A DNA stretch of 10,340 nucleotides from an uncultured Prevotella sp. (GCA_934230685.1 CAKQFF010000059.1:1-10340), one strand, 5' to 3'. Positions 1 to 6,995 are shown, numbered from the stretch's first letter. Program-made: numbers and translations. The notes: generated by a model not told the origin, from the letters alone.

Positions 1-1184
1 AGGCTATGACCTTGTTGCCATCACGTGACGAGGGTGGCGAATGGGCTAAGGGTCGTGCCACATGCGGCTCGGCAGCTGGCTATTACGCACGTGCTCTTAT
101 GCAGCGTCATAAGTACAGCGAGGCTCTTGCAGTCTTGAAGGACATCATCAACAAGAAGTATGGCAAGTATACTCTTATGGCAAACTACGGCGACAACTTC
201 CGCGAGGGTTCTGCTTACGAGAACAATGCCGAGAGCCTCTTCGAGGTGCAGTATCTCGACTATGGCACTCAGGGTACAGACGATGAGTGGACTCCGGTAA
301 ACACCTCGCCTAACGCTACTCAGGGACATGCTGTAGAATCGAACCTCTGTCCTGGACGCTTCGGTGGTTGGGCCGACCTCTCAGCTTCGCCATGGCTCTA
401 TCAGCTCTTCAAGGGCGAGCGCACAACAGCAGGCAAGCTCGATCCGCGTCTTTATTGGACTCTCTGCACATACGAGAAGGATTGGGAAGGCTTTGAAAAC
501 GGCAACGTTGCCTACACTCAGCAGATTACTCCGAAGGACACACTCGTTACAAACAATATCAACGGTGGTATTCCTATCGCAAAGTGGACCAATATCCGCA
601 CAAATCTCTACAGCACTGTAGTCACTGGTCTTCACTGTGGTATCAACCTCCGCATGATGCGCTATTCAGACGTTTTGCTCCGTGCCGCCGAGTGCGAGAA
701 CGAGGTTAACGGTCCTACACAGCAGGCTATCGACTGGATTAACGAGGTTCGCCATCGTGCAAATCTTGCAAATCTTAAGCTCGCTGACTTCGACAGCAAG
801 GACAAGCTCTTCGAGCAGATTGCCAATGTTGAGCGTCCTAAGGAGTTCGGTTGTGAGTTTGGTCGTGGTTTCGACCTCATCCGTTGGGGATTCTTCTACG
901 ACTCAGGTCGTCTGCAGCAGTTGAAGGAGCACAGCGTAGTGCGCCTCGGCATCAACTTCTTGCCTACAGATCCAGTTTCTTATTCTGAGTATGGTAGCGA
1001 CGACAAGGTTATCAGCCCTGTTGACTACTTTGTTCCTGGTCATGAGTTCCTGCCAATCTCGCAGAATCTGATTAACAACAACCCGAACCTTGTAGGCAAC
1101 TCAGCCAACAACTCAACCGACAACTCTACTTATTTCAAGGAGAACGGTTGGACAGTTCATCCGGTTGTCAATCTCAACAAGTAA
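1..1184 (+). CDS. SusD/RagB-family glycan-binding outer-membrane protein, 5'-truncated
   Basis: The gene is cut by the left window edge. Its frame is open from position 3, and about 393 residues remain of a family that usually has 500-600, so the signal peptide, lipobox and first TPR repeats are missing. Numbering from the Met at position 6, visible family features are a helical TPR-like stretch (GYYARALMQRHKYSEALAVL, residues 25-44) and the RagB/SusD C-terminal domain. That domain shows MRYSDVLLRAAECENE (218-233), AIDWINEVRHRANL (241-254), the ERPKEFGCEFGRGFDLIRWG motif (276-295) and a closing FLPISQNLINNNPNLVGN (348-365). SusD proteins sit on the outer surface as lids on SusC-type TonB-dependent transporters and bind oligosaccharides before import. 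The following lipoprotein and arabinan-type hydrolases suggest an arabinan ligand, which is inference. An Asn/Ser/Thr-rich tail of about 25 residues follows the usual end of the family. The family call is firm; the ligand is not shown by the sequence. Confidence 0.95.
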   Translation, partial: AMTLLPSRDEGGEWAKGRATCGSAAGYYARALMQRHKYSEALAVLKDIINKKYGKYTLMANYGDNFREGSAYENNAESLFEVQYLDYGTQGTDDEWTPVNTSPNATQGHAVESNLCPGRFGGWADLSASPWLYQLFKGERTTAGKLDPRLYWTLCTYEKDWEGFENGNVAYTQQITPKDTLVTNNINGGIPIAKWTNIRTNLYSTVVTGLHCGINLRMMRYSDVLLRAAECENEVNGPTQQAIDWINEVRHRANLANLKLADFDSKDKLFEQIANVERPKEFGCEFGRGFDLIRWGFFYDSGRLQQLKEHSVVRLGINFLPTDPVSYSEYGSDDKVISPVDYFVPGHEFLPISQNLINNNPNLVGNSANNSTDNSTYFKENGWTVHPVVNLNK

Positions 1185-1211
1185 TAGGGTTGTCATTCTC
1201 AACAAGTAATA
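1163..1211 (+). repeat. 25-bp tandem duplication spanning the susD-like stop codon
   Basis: Two adjacent 24-base copies (1163-1186 and 1188-1211, period 25) begin GGTTGTCA and end CTCAACAAGTAATA, differing at a single base (A1171 against T1196). The first copy encodes the last residues and stop codon of the SusD-like protein; the second is untranslated and carries an echo of the same stop. This looks like a recent local duplication. No function is evident. Confidence 0.85.
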
Positions 1212-1215
1212 TAGA

Positions 1216-1240
1216 GAGGTACGGCTCAAAACCGTACCTC
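1216..1240. repeat. Intergenic palindromic repeat, copy 1 (GGTACGG...CCGTACC family)
   Basis: This is a perfect 9-bp inverted repeat, GAGGTACGG (1216-1224) against CCGTACCTC (1232-1240), with a 7-base loop. It lies 31 bases after the SusD-like stop codon. There is no T-run after it, so it is not a standard intrinsic terminator; in the transcript it would be a hairpin between two PUL genes. A related palindrome occurs at 5802-5824 after the large GH43 gene, and both share AGGTACGGCT...CCGTACCT followed by a CTA two bases later. A role in mRNA processing or stability, or status as a dispersed palindromic element, is inference. Confidence 0.8.
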
Positions 1241-1285
1241 CTATAAACACCTAAATCATAACAATCAATTATAGCAAATACAATT

Positions 1286-3013
1286 ATGAGACATATAAGC
1301 AAATTGGCATCCGTATTCTGCGCCGCCGCTTTGGCAATGACCGCGCTTACTGGATGCGAGGGCAGCGATATATTCAGCGTTAATGGTCCAGACTGGATCT
1401 CAGAGCGCGCTGACTCAATAGCTAACGCCGGCAAGGGCGATGTACCAAAGATTTCGCCTACAACACTTGGCAACAGAGATTGCTCATCAGCATGGTGGGA
1501 AGCCCATCTCGACCAGGATATAAAGATAGAGAGCAATAAGGTTTACACCACAACTTTCACAAACTATACTTCAGGAGCGGGCAACTGGAACAACTACGTA
1601 GTTGTGCTCCGCAAGTCAGACAAGACTGAGTATTGCTGCCTCCGTTCCGATGACTATGGATGGGGCGACAGCTATGCTTCGTGCACTCACTCAAATACCG
1701 CTTCTGGCGACTGGGCAGGATGGCTTGCTCAGATGAACGGTGCCAAGGTGACAGTAACTGTTACCAACTATGGCGACAACACTTGCGACGTTGTGGCTGA
1801 TGTGGTTGGTACGGAAGGTTTGGTTTCTCAGCAGAAATATACAGGCATTCCAGTTGAGTCAGCCGACCTTTATCTCGACTTCACCGTTGACGGATGCTGC
1901 TACGTGTTCGACAAGGAAGAGGTTGACGTGACCGACGCTGTTGACCAGCAGCCTGTTTCTATGGAACTTACCAATGTTCCTGCCGAGGTGAACCTCGGAA
2001 CCGATCTTTCTGATTTCACATCACAGATTAAGGCTCAGGTAACATACGACGGTGGAACAGTTAAGGAAGTAGCTTCAAGCGACCTTTCATTCATGGTTGT
2101 TCCCGACTTTAATTCTCTTGGCGACAAGTACATCGTTGCTACTCTCAACAAGACTCTCCTCAACAAGCAGGCCGACAAGACTATCAACGCAAGTGCTGCC
2201 TTTAAGGTTGTCGACACTCCAGTGGCTGTTGAGATTGTAAGTAAGCCAAAGCACACCAACTACTACATCTACAACTCAAGTGCAATACTTGGTGTTGAGC
2301 GCACATTGGCTTTCGATACTGAGGGTCTTGAGGTGAAGGGTACTTACCAGGACGGACGTACAGAGATTCTCGATAACTCTAAGCTCACATTCTCTACTGT
2401 TCCTGCAACAGTTGGTGAGCATAAGGTTGTGATTACTGCCAACGGAGGCAAGACTGCTGAGGTTACAGTCAAGGTGAACGAGTCGAAGGTGACAGCTGTT
2501 ACTCCTGATCCTACATCACTCGGTGCAGCCGACTGCTCAGCTGCATTCTGGTCGGTATGCACCGACGATATCAAGGTTCCGGCTGGAGCAACACGCGAGT
2601 TCAACTTCACCAACTACACATCTGGTGCAGGCAACTGGAACAACTACGTGGTTATCCTCCGCGATGCAGCCAAGACAGCACCCGAATATGGTGTGGTACG
2701 TGCCGACAACTACGGTTGGGGTAATGGCTACGAAGCATGCAAGGCCATTGGCACACAGCTTGATTCATACGCTGACTGGGCAGCATGGCTTGCAGCTATG
2801 AACGGAGCAAAGGTTAAGCTCTACGTCACCAACTGCAACAACGGAACTGCCGATGTTCAGGCTATTGTTACTGGCAACGACGGCACAGAGACCTATCAGT
2901 CCTACCTCGGCATCAACACTATCAATCCGAGCGACCTCTATGTGTCGTTCACAGTTGATGGAAGCCACCTCGTGTTTGGTTCGGCTGCTGCAAAAGTAAG
3001 AAGACATAAGTAG
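1286..3013 (+). CDS. Surface glycan-binding lipoprotein with two copies of an aromatic-rich module flanking two Ig-like domains
   Basis: The protein has 575 residues. The start at 1286 gives a clean lipoprotein signal peptide ending LTG-Cys24, followed by the acidic EGSD, which resembles the Bacteroidetes surface lipoprotein export signal. The domain order I infer is module A (about 64-209), two Ig-like beta domains (about 221-309 and 310-400, the second like bacterial Big_3 folds) and module B (about 415-566). The modules share an identical 16-residue stretch, FTNYTSGAGNWNNYVV, at 91-106 and 441-456. They also share (D/N)YGW, a W..W(L)..MNGAKV segment and D-LY-(D/S)FTVDG near the end. The same module recurs in the neighbouring GH43 enzyme. 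Position after susD, the lipobox and the lack of any catalytic motif point to an SGBP (SusE/F-like) role in holding polysaccharide at the cell surface. I cannot assign the module to a named family. The C-terminus is a short basic tail (KVRRHK). The gene starts 101 bases after the SusD-like stop and has no Shine-Dalgarno sequence, as is normal for the phylum. Confidence 0.88.
   Translation: MRHISKLASVFCAAALAMTALTGCEGSDIFSVNGPDWISERADSIANAGKGDVPKISPTTLGNRDCSSAWWEAHLDQDIKIESNKVYTTTFTNYTSGAGNWNNYVVVLRKSDKTEYCCLRSDDYGWGDSYASCTHSNTASGDWAGWLAQMNGAKVTVTVTNYGDNTCDVVADVVGTEGLVSQQKYTGIPVESADLYLDFTVDGCCYVFDKEEVDVTDAVDQQPVSMELTNVPAEVNLGTDLSDFTSQIKAQVTYDGGTVKEVASSDLSFMVVPDFNSLGDKYIVATLNKTLLNKQADKTINASAAFKVVDTPVAVEIVSKPKHTNYYIYNSSAILGVERTLAFDTEGLEVKGTYQDGRTEILDNSKLTFSTVPATVGEHKVVITANGGKTAEVTVKVNESKVTAVTPDPTSLGAADCSAAFWSVCTDDIKVPAGATREFNFTNYTSGAGNWNNYVVILRDAAKTAPEYGVVRADNYGWGNGYEACKAIGTQLDSYADWAAWLAAMNGAKVKLYVTNCNNGTADVQAIVTGNDGTETYQSYLGINTINPSDLYVSFTVDGSHLVFGSAAAKVRRHK
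1475..1912 (+). other. Repeated aromatic-rich module, copy A (lipoprotein residues about 64-209)
   Basis: Landmarks are Trp70-Trp71, NWNNY (100-104), DDYGW (122-126), W143..W146 and FTVDG (199-203). It contains seven cysteines, including two vicinal pairs (117-118 and 204-205) that copy B lacks. The edges are approximate and were set by alignment to the other two copies. Confidence 0.8.
2528..2983 (+). other. Repeated aromatic-rich module, copy B (lipoprotein residues about 415-566)
   Basis: Landmarks are Phe421-Trp422, NWNNY (450-454), DNYGW (474-478), W498..W501 and FTVDG (555-559). It aligns to copy A over its full length with few gaps. The DNA under the identical 16-residue block differs at synonymous sites, so the duplication is not recent and the protein sequence has been conserved by selection. 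Confidence 0.8.
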
Positions 3014-3027
3014 TAAATCTCATAAAG

Positions 3028-3070
3028 CCCACCTTCGGCCCCTCCCTATGGGGGAAGGGCTGGGGGTGGG
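3028..3070. repeat. GC-rich intergenic palindrome upstream of the large GH43
   Basis: The arms 3028-3046 and 3052-3070 form an imperfect 19-bp hairpin with one mismatch (C3042/A3056), a few G-T pairs and the 5-base loop TATGG. The core reads GCCCCTCCCTATGGGGGAAG. From general memory, similar 'CCCTCCCTATGGGGGAGGGG' palindromes occur between genes in many Bacteroidales, so this is probably one copy of a dispersed repeat. It lies 14 bases after the lipoprotein stop and 22 bases before the GH43 start, with no T-tract after it. Confidence 0.75.
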
Positions 3071-3071
3071 G
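3050..3071 (+). other. Potential G-quadruplex in the leader of the large GH43
   Basis: Four plus-strand G-runs of 5, 3, 5 and 4 are separated by loops of 2, 2 and 1 bases, which fits the classical quadruplex pattern. It overlaps the right arm of the palindrome at 3028-3070, so quadruplex and hairpin would compete. The pattern is seen directly; any effect on translation of the gene starting at 3093 is inference. Confidence 0.5.
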
Positions 3072-3092
3072 TTTCTCAATTTATCCCTAAAT

Positions 3093-5783
3093 ATGAAAAA
3101 TCTATTACTCCCCATATTTGCTCTGTCGACTCTGTCAGCTTCGGCACAGACCCAACTGAGCGACGCTGACCTTACTGGCGCTTACAGCTCACGCCAATAT
3201 AACAAGCGTGTCGTTTGTCACGACCCTTCCATCGTGATTGATGATGTCTCCAATCCTTCTTCGCCCACATATTATATATATGGCTCACATTTAGGCAAGG
3301 GCAAGACCACAGCCGAGCTGAATTATCAGGACTGGACTGTATTTAAGGCCGACGAGAGCAATGCTACCGCTACCAACAGTCTGTTCTGCAACACAAGCGG
3401 AAATCTTGTAAACTATTCCAACGCCTACAGCACCCACGCCATAACATCGGTGAAAGACTACACTGGCAAAACCGTCACCTTCGGCAATTTCGACGCTCAC
3501 GGTTGGCAGAAGAAGGGAAATACCGTGAAGGGAATGCAATGGGCCCCCGATGTCATCTACAACAAGACGATGAAGAAGTGGTGCATGTACATGAGTCTGA
3601 ATGGCGACAATTGGTGCTCAAGCATTGTCTGCTTCACAAGCGACAACATCGAGGGACCGTGGAAATATCAGGGTCCGGTGGTGTTCTCCGGTTTCTTTGG
3701 CAAATACGCCCACAACTCCTATGCTGCTGCCGAGGATTGGAAGAACACGGATTTCGCAATAGCTACTGGCGAAACTTCTTTGCCACAGCGTTATAATGTG
3801 GGTGACAAGTGGGGCTCGTTCTGGCCCAACTGCATAGACCCATGCGTGTTCTACGATGATGATGATAATCTCTGGATGAGCTACGGCTCATGGTCGGGTG
3901 GCATTTTCATGCTGAAGCTCGACAAGAGCAACGGTTTGCGCGACTATACTTATACCTTCCCGTATGAGGTGAACGGCAAGGCTGCCACTCCAGGTTCTGC
4001 AAGTGCCAACACCACAAGCGACCCTTACTTCGGCAAGAAGATAGCTGGCGGCTACTATGTGTCGGGCGAGGCAAGCTACATTGAGAAGATAGGCTCTCAC
4101 TATTTCCTCTTCATGAGCTACGGCGGACTGACAAGCACTGGTGGCTATCAGATGCGTGTGTTCCGCTCGGACAATCCTCAAGGACCATACGTCGACTGCA
4201 ACGGTACTTCAGCAATATTCAACCGTTATCTCATGAACTACAGCTCTACCACAGCCGACAACCGTGGCGTGCTGCTCTTTGGCGGTTACAAGTGGGACCC
4301 GATGTCGGGTGCTGAGATTGCCCAGGGTCACAACTCTGCCTTCACCGACAAGCAGGGCCGCTCGTTCGTGGTTTATCATTCTCGTTTCAGCAATGGTGGC
4401 GAGGGTCATGAGGTGCGTGTTCATCAGCTCTTCCTCAACGATGAGGGTTGGATTATGGCTGCTCCGTTCGAGTTTGACGGCGAGACCATCACCAACAACG
4501 ATATTGCAACAAAGGCTTCTATAGCTGATGGCGAGATTGCCGGTGACTACCAGTTCCTTCGCCATGAATACGGACAGAACACGGCGGGCAAGGCTTTTGA
4601 GACTCCTGTAAACATCCGTCTCAATGCCGACGGCACAATCTCTGGTGCTGAGGAAGGCACTTGGCAGCGCACAGCAGGCACCGACTTCATCAACCTCACC
4701 ATCGATGGAGTTGTATATCGTGGAGTGATTGTTCGTCAGACTATCGACTATACCAACATTCCTGCCATTGCCATCTCTGCCCTGTCTTCGTCGAGTGGTT
4801 CTACCACAATGGGTCAGAAGTCTTACACTAAGCAGCAGGAGGTATGGGCTGTTAAGGCCGATGCTAAGGCTGCCATCAAGTATACAGTCAATAAGATAGC
4901 CCTTCCCTTCGACGACGGTACTGTTCTTGAGGAGGCTCCAGTATTGCCTACCGAGGGTAAGCTTGGCACCAACATCTCTTGGACATCAAGCGATGAGTCG
5001 ATTCTTACTGCCGATGGCAAGGTGAGAGGTCAGGGCGAAGTGACCATGACTATGACTGTGACAAAGGACAACTATGCATATTCCAAGGATTATACGGTTG
5101 TTGTTGAGGCTGAGGCAGAAGATGAGGCTCCCGTCTACTATCCTGAGTCGATGCAGAAGAACACTTCGGCTACATGGTGGACCAACTTCTCTACCAAGTA
5201 CTTCACTCTGAAGAAGGGTAGCAAGGCTGAACTTAAGTTCTACAACTACAGCAACAAGCAGGAAAATTGGAACAACTGGTGTCTTGTGGCTGCCAACGCC
5301 GAGCGTGGTGCAGCCGGTTATGCTGAGCATTTCGTGCTTCGCAACGACAACTACGGATGGTTTACCACAGCAGGCGGCAATACTGCCGGCAACTCTTCAA
5401 ACATCGACTTCACACTCAGCAACGACTACAACTGGGATACTTTCGCCGACGACATGGACGGTTCGTTGGTTGACATGAAGGTGGAGTTCACCTCAGGCAA
5501 TGTGGTTAAGATGACTTCAACCATCACCACAACTACCAAGAAGGTCTACAACTACTCATTCAGCATGAAGCTCACCGAGAATCAGAACAGCGTTGTTCTC
5601 TTCTTCGTCAACGAGGGCTCTTACATCGATGGCTCAAGCATCTCGACTGGCATCGACGCTCCGTTCATCATCACCAAGAAGGCTGAGAGCGATGGCAAGT
5701 GGTATAATCTCAACGGTCAGCAGGTTGACAGTTCTTACAAGGGCATCGTTGTGATTAACGGACGCAAGTTCTTCAACAAGTAA
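3093..5783 (+). CDS. Large secreted GH43 enzyme, probable endo-1,5-alpha-L-arabinanase, with accessory domains
   Basis: The protein has 896 residues. I chose ATG 3093 because it opens a Sec signal peptide (MKNLLLPIFALSTLSASA, cut before Gln19). The in-frame ATG at 3048 lies inside an intergenic palindrome and would bury that signal. The five-bladed GH43 catalytic domain spans about 35-470, with likely base Asp44 (HDPS), Asp249 (CIDP) and acid Glu326 (GEASYI), plus the GHNSAF His413. The VRVHQLFLNDEGW segment (441-453) is typical of Abn2-type arabinanases. It is followed by a lipocalin-like GH43 C-terminal beta domain (about 476-588), a degenerate bacterial Ig-like domain (about 592-674), the aromatic-rich module shared with the upstream lipoprotein (about 689-846), and a C-terminal WYNLNGQQV...KGIVVINGRKF tail (870-893) resembling type IX secretion sorting tails. 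It has no lipobox. It probably cuts the alpha-1,5-arabinan backbone. Family and catalytic residues are clear; endo specificity is inferred from similarity. Confidence 0.9.
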   Translation: MKNLLLPIFALSTLSASAQTQLSDADLTGAYSSRQYNKRVVCHDPSIVIDDVSNPSSPTYYIYGSHLGKGKTTAELNYQDWTVFKADESNATATNSLFCNTSGNLVNYSNAYSTHAITSVKDYTGKTVTFGNFDAHGWQKKGNTVKGMQWAPDVIYNKTMKKWCMYMSLNGDNWCSSIVCFTSDNIEGPWKYQGPVVFSGFFGKYAHNSYAAAEDWKNTDFAIATGETSLPQRYNVGDKWGSFWPNCIDPCVFYDDDDNLWMSYGSWSGGIFMLKLDKSNGLRDYTYTFPYEVNGKAATPGSASANTTSDPYFGKKIAGGYYVSGEASYIEKIGSHYFLFMSYGGLTSTGGYQMRVFRSDNPQGPYVDCNGTSAIFNRYLMNYSSTTADNRGVLLFGGYKWDPMSGAEIAQGHNSAFTDKQGRSFVVYHSRFSNGGEGHEVRVHQLFLNDEGWIMAAPFEFDGETITNNDIATKASIADGEIAGDYQFLRHEYGQNTAGKAFETPVNIRLNADGTISGAEEGTWQRTAGTDFINLTIDGVVYRGVIVRQTIDYTNIPAIAISALSSSSGSTTMGQKSYTKQQEVWAVKADAKAAIKYTVNKIALPFDDGTVLEEAPVLPTEGKLGTNISWTSSDESILTADGKVRGQGEVTMTMTVTKDNYAYSKDYTVVVEAEAEDEAPVYYPESMQKNTSATWWTNFSTKYFTLKKGSKAELKFYNYSNKQENWNNWCLVAANAERGAAGYAEHFVLRNDNYGWFTTAGGNTAGNSSNIDFTLSNDYNWDTFADDMDGSLVDMKVEFTSGNVVKMTSTITTTTKKVYNYSFSMKLTENQNSVVLFFVNEGSYIDGSSISTGIDAPFIITKKAESDGKWYNLNGQQVDSSYKGIVVINGRKFFNK
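5157..5630 (+). other. Repeated aromatic-rich module, copy C (in the large GH43, residues about 689-846)
   Basis: It has the same order of landmarks as copies A and B: SATWW (692-696), FYNYSNKQENWNNW (716-729), DNYGW (752-756), then W781 and an M.G..V segment (788-793). It is the most divergent copy and has a single Cys (730). Finding it in both the binding lipoprotein and the enzyme supports a substrate-binding role. Confidence 0.7.
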
Positions 5784-5801
5784 TTATATATATAATAAGG
5801 T

Positions 5802-5824
5802 AGGTACGGCTTCGAGCCGTACCT
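5802..5824. repeat. Intergenic palindromic repeat, copy 2
   Basis: This is a perfect 10-bp inverted repeat, AGGTACGGCT (5802-5811) against AGCCGTACCT (5815-5824), with loop TCG; the core could also fold around a UUCG-like loop. It lies 18 bases after the large GH43 stop and is related to the hairpin at 1216-1240. No T-tract follows, so read-through into the next gene is expected. Confidence 0.8.
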
Positions 5825-5858
5825 GCTACAGCTACTCTCAGAATAACAACTATCTCTT

Positions 5859-6884
5859 ATGATTTTCAGTAAATACTTATTAGGAGCAGTGGCGCTTGCC
5901 GCTGTCCCCTTCGTAAATATTGCCCATGCTCAAGCGCAGACAACCCCTCTTGCCGTTGACACTCCGATGGTTCACGACCCTGTGATGGCTTTTGAGGATG
6001 GCAAGTATTATCTCTATTGCACGGGTCATGGCATTACTCAGATGACTTCTACCGACCGTCGGCATTGGACCATAAAGCCTGATGGTGTGTTGCCCAACAA
6101 CAAGATTCCGGCATGGACCCGCGACAGTGTTCCTGGATTTGAAACCCATATTTGGGCTCCCGATGTGATAAAGTATCGTGGCAAGTGGTATCTCACTTAC
6201 TCTTGCTCCACATTCGGCAAGAATACATCGGCTATTGGTCTGCTCAGCAACACCTCGCTTGCCAATGCCGACGGATGGAAGGACGAGGGTTGCGTGGTAG
6301 CCTCAAAGGGCGACCGCGACAACTGGAATGCCATCGACCCAAACATCATCATCGACAAGAAAGGCAATCCATGGATGGCATGGGGCTCGTTTTGGGACGG
6401 TATTCAGATGGTTCAGCTCGACCGCACTATGCACGTGAAGCGTGGAGCAAAGCCCGTGACTATAGCTCGCCGTCATGCTGTGGGTGACACTACTGTCGAG
6501 CCAAACCCCACATCTCAGTTTGCCGGAACCAACGCTATTGAGGCTCCGTTTATCATGCAGCACGGCGACTATTACTATCTGTTTGTGAGTTGGGACTACT
6601 GTTGCCGCGGCTCAAAGAGCAACTATCGTGTGGCTGTGGGCAGAAGCAAGAAGGTGGCAGGTCCTTATCTCGACCGCAACGGCAAGGACATGCGACAAGG
6701 TGGTGGCACGATTTTCCTCGAAGGCGACAAGCGCGAGTTTGAGGCCGCTGGTCATTGCTCAGCCTATTCCTTCGCTGATGGTGACTGGTTTGTTTGCCAT
6801 GGCTATAGTATGCAGAAGAATGGTGCTCCCTTGCTCATCCAGAAGAAAATAACGTGGACAGCTGATGGCTGGCCAAAGCTTTAA
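5859..6884 (+). CDS. Exported single-domain GH43, probable arabinan endo-1,5-alpha-L-arabinosidase
   Basis: The 341-residue protein is essentially one five-bladed propeller after a Sec signal peptide (residues 1 to about 25, cut near AHA-Q). Catalytic candidates are base Asp40 (VHDP, 38-41), Asp160 (NAIDPN, 157-162) and acid Glu228 (IEAPFI, 227-232), with His299 (AAGHCS) at the position that coordinates the central ion in this family. WDYCCRG (245-251) and VGRSK...GPYLDRNGKDM (260-278) are typical of the arabinanase group that includes Cellvibrio Arb43A. There is no lipobox and no accessory domain, so it is most simply periplasmic and would act on imported arabino-oligosaccharides, possibly complementing the larger GH43 upstream. 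The gene starts 75 bases after that gene and is followed by a 111-base repeat-bearing spacer before the GH51 gene. GH43 membership is certain; exo versus endo action cannot be told from the sequence alone. Confidence 0.92.
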   Translation: MIFSKYLLGAVALAAVPFVNIAHAQAQTTPLAVDTPMVHDPVMAFEDGKYYLYCTGHGITQMTSTDRRHWTIKPDGVLPNNKIPAWTRDSVPGFETHIWAPDVIKYRGKWYLTYSCSTFGKNTSAIGLLSNTSLANADGWKDEGCVVASKGDRDNWNAIDPNIIIDKKGNPWMAWGSFWDGIQMVQLDRTMHVKRGAKPVTIARRHAVGDTTVEPNPTSQFAGTNAIEAPFIMQHGDYYYLFVSWDYCCRGSKSNYRVAVGRSKKVAGPYLDRNGKDMRQGGGTIFLEGDKREFEAAGHCSAYSFADGDWFVCHGYSMQKNGAPLLIQKKITWTADGWPKL

Positions 6885-6893
6885 TTTTTTCAC

Positions 6894-6968
6894 AAAACAG
6901 AAATAAGCTTTAACTGAAAAAACAGAAATAAGCTTTAACTTGTTCAAAAACAGAAAAGAGTTTTAACT
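6894..6968 (+). repeat. Three spaced direct repeats upstream of the GH51 gene
   Basis: A 22-base unit AAAACAGAAATAAGCTTTAACT occurs perfectly at 6894-6915 and 6919-6940 and as a diverged third copy at 6947-6968 (AAAACAGAAAAGAGTTTTAACT), with periods of 25 and 28 bases. A fragment of the unit (AAAGCTTTAA) is also seen at the GH43 stop. They fill most of the spacer, and the last copy ends 27 bases before the GH51 start. They could be binding sites for a regulator or products of replication slippage; I see no clear Bacteroidetes promoter (TTTG / TAnnTTTG) here. Confidence 0.8.
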
Positions 6969-6995
6969 TATAAAAATCATTTAAAAAACAAGATA

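Noticed and set aside
1185..1285. Promoter or riboswitch between the SusD-like gene and the lipoprotein
   Set aside because: Only the tandem duplication and one hairpin are visible. There is no TTTG / TAnnTTTG pair and no recognisable riboswitch core, so read-through from upstream is the simpler reading.
2985..3013. Possible frameshift truncating the lipoprotein at its basic KVRRHK end
   Set aside because: The other two plus-strand frames stop within a few codons and do not continue a domain, and the last module is already complete.
4209..4565. A 118-codon minus-strand open frame inside the large GH43
   Set aside because: No start context or recognisable protein, and it is fully covered by the conserved GH43 catalytic domain.
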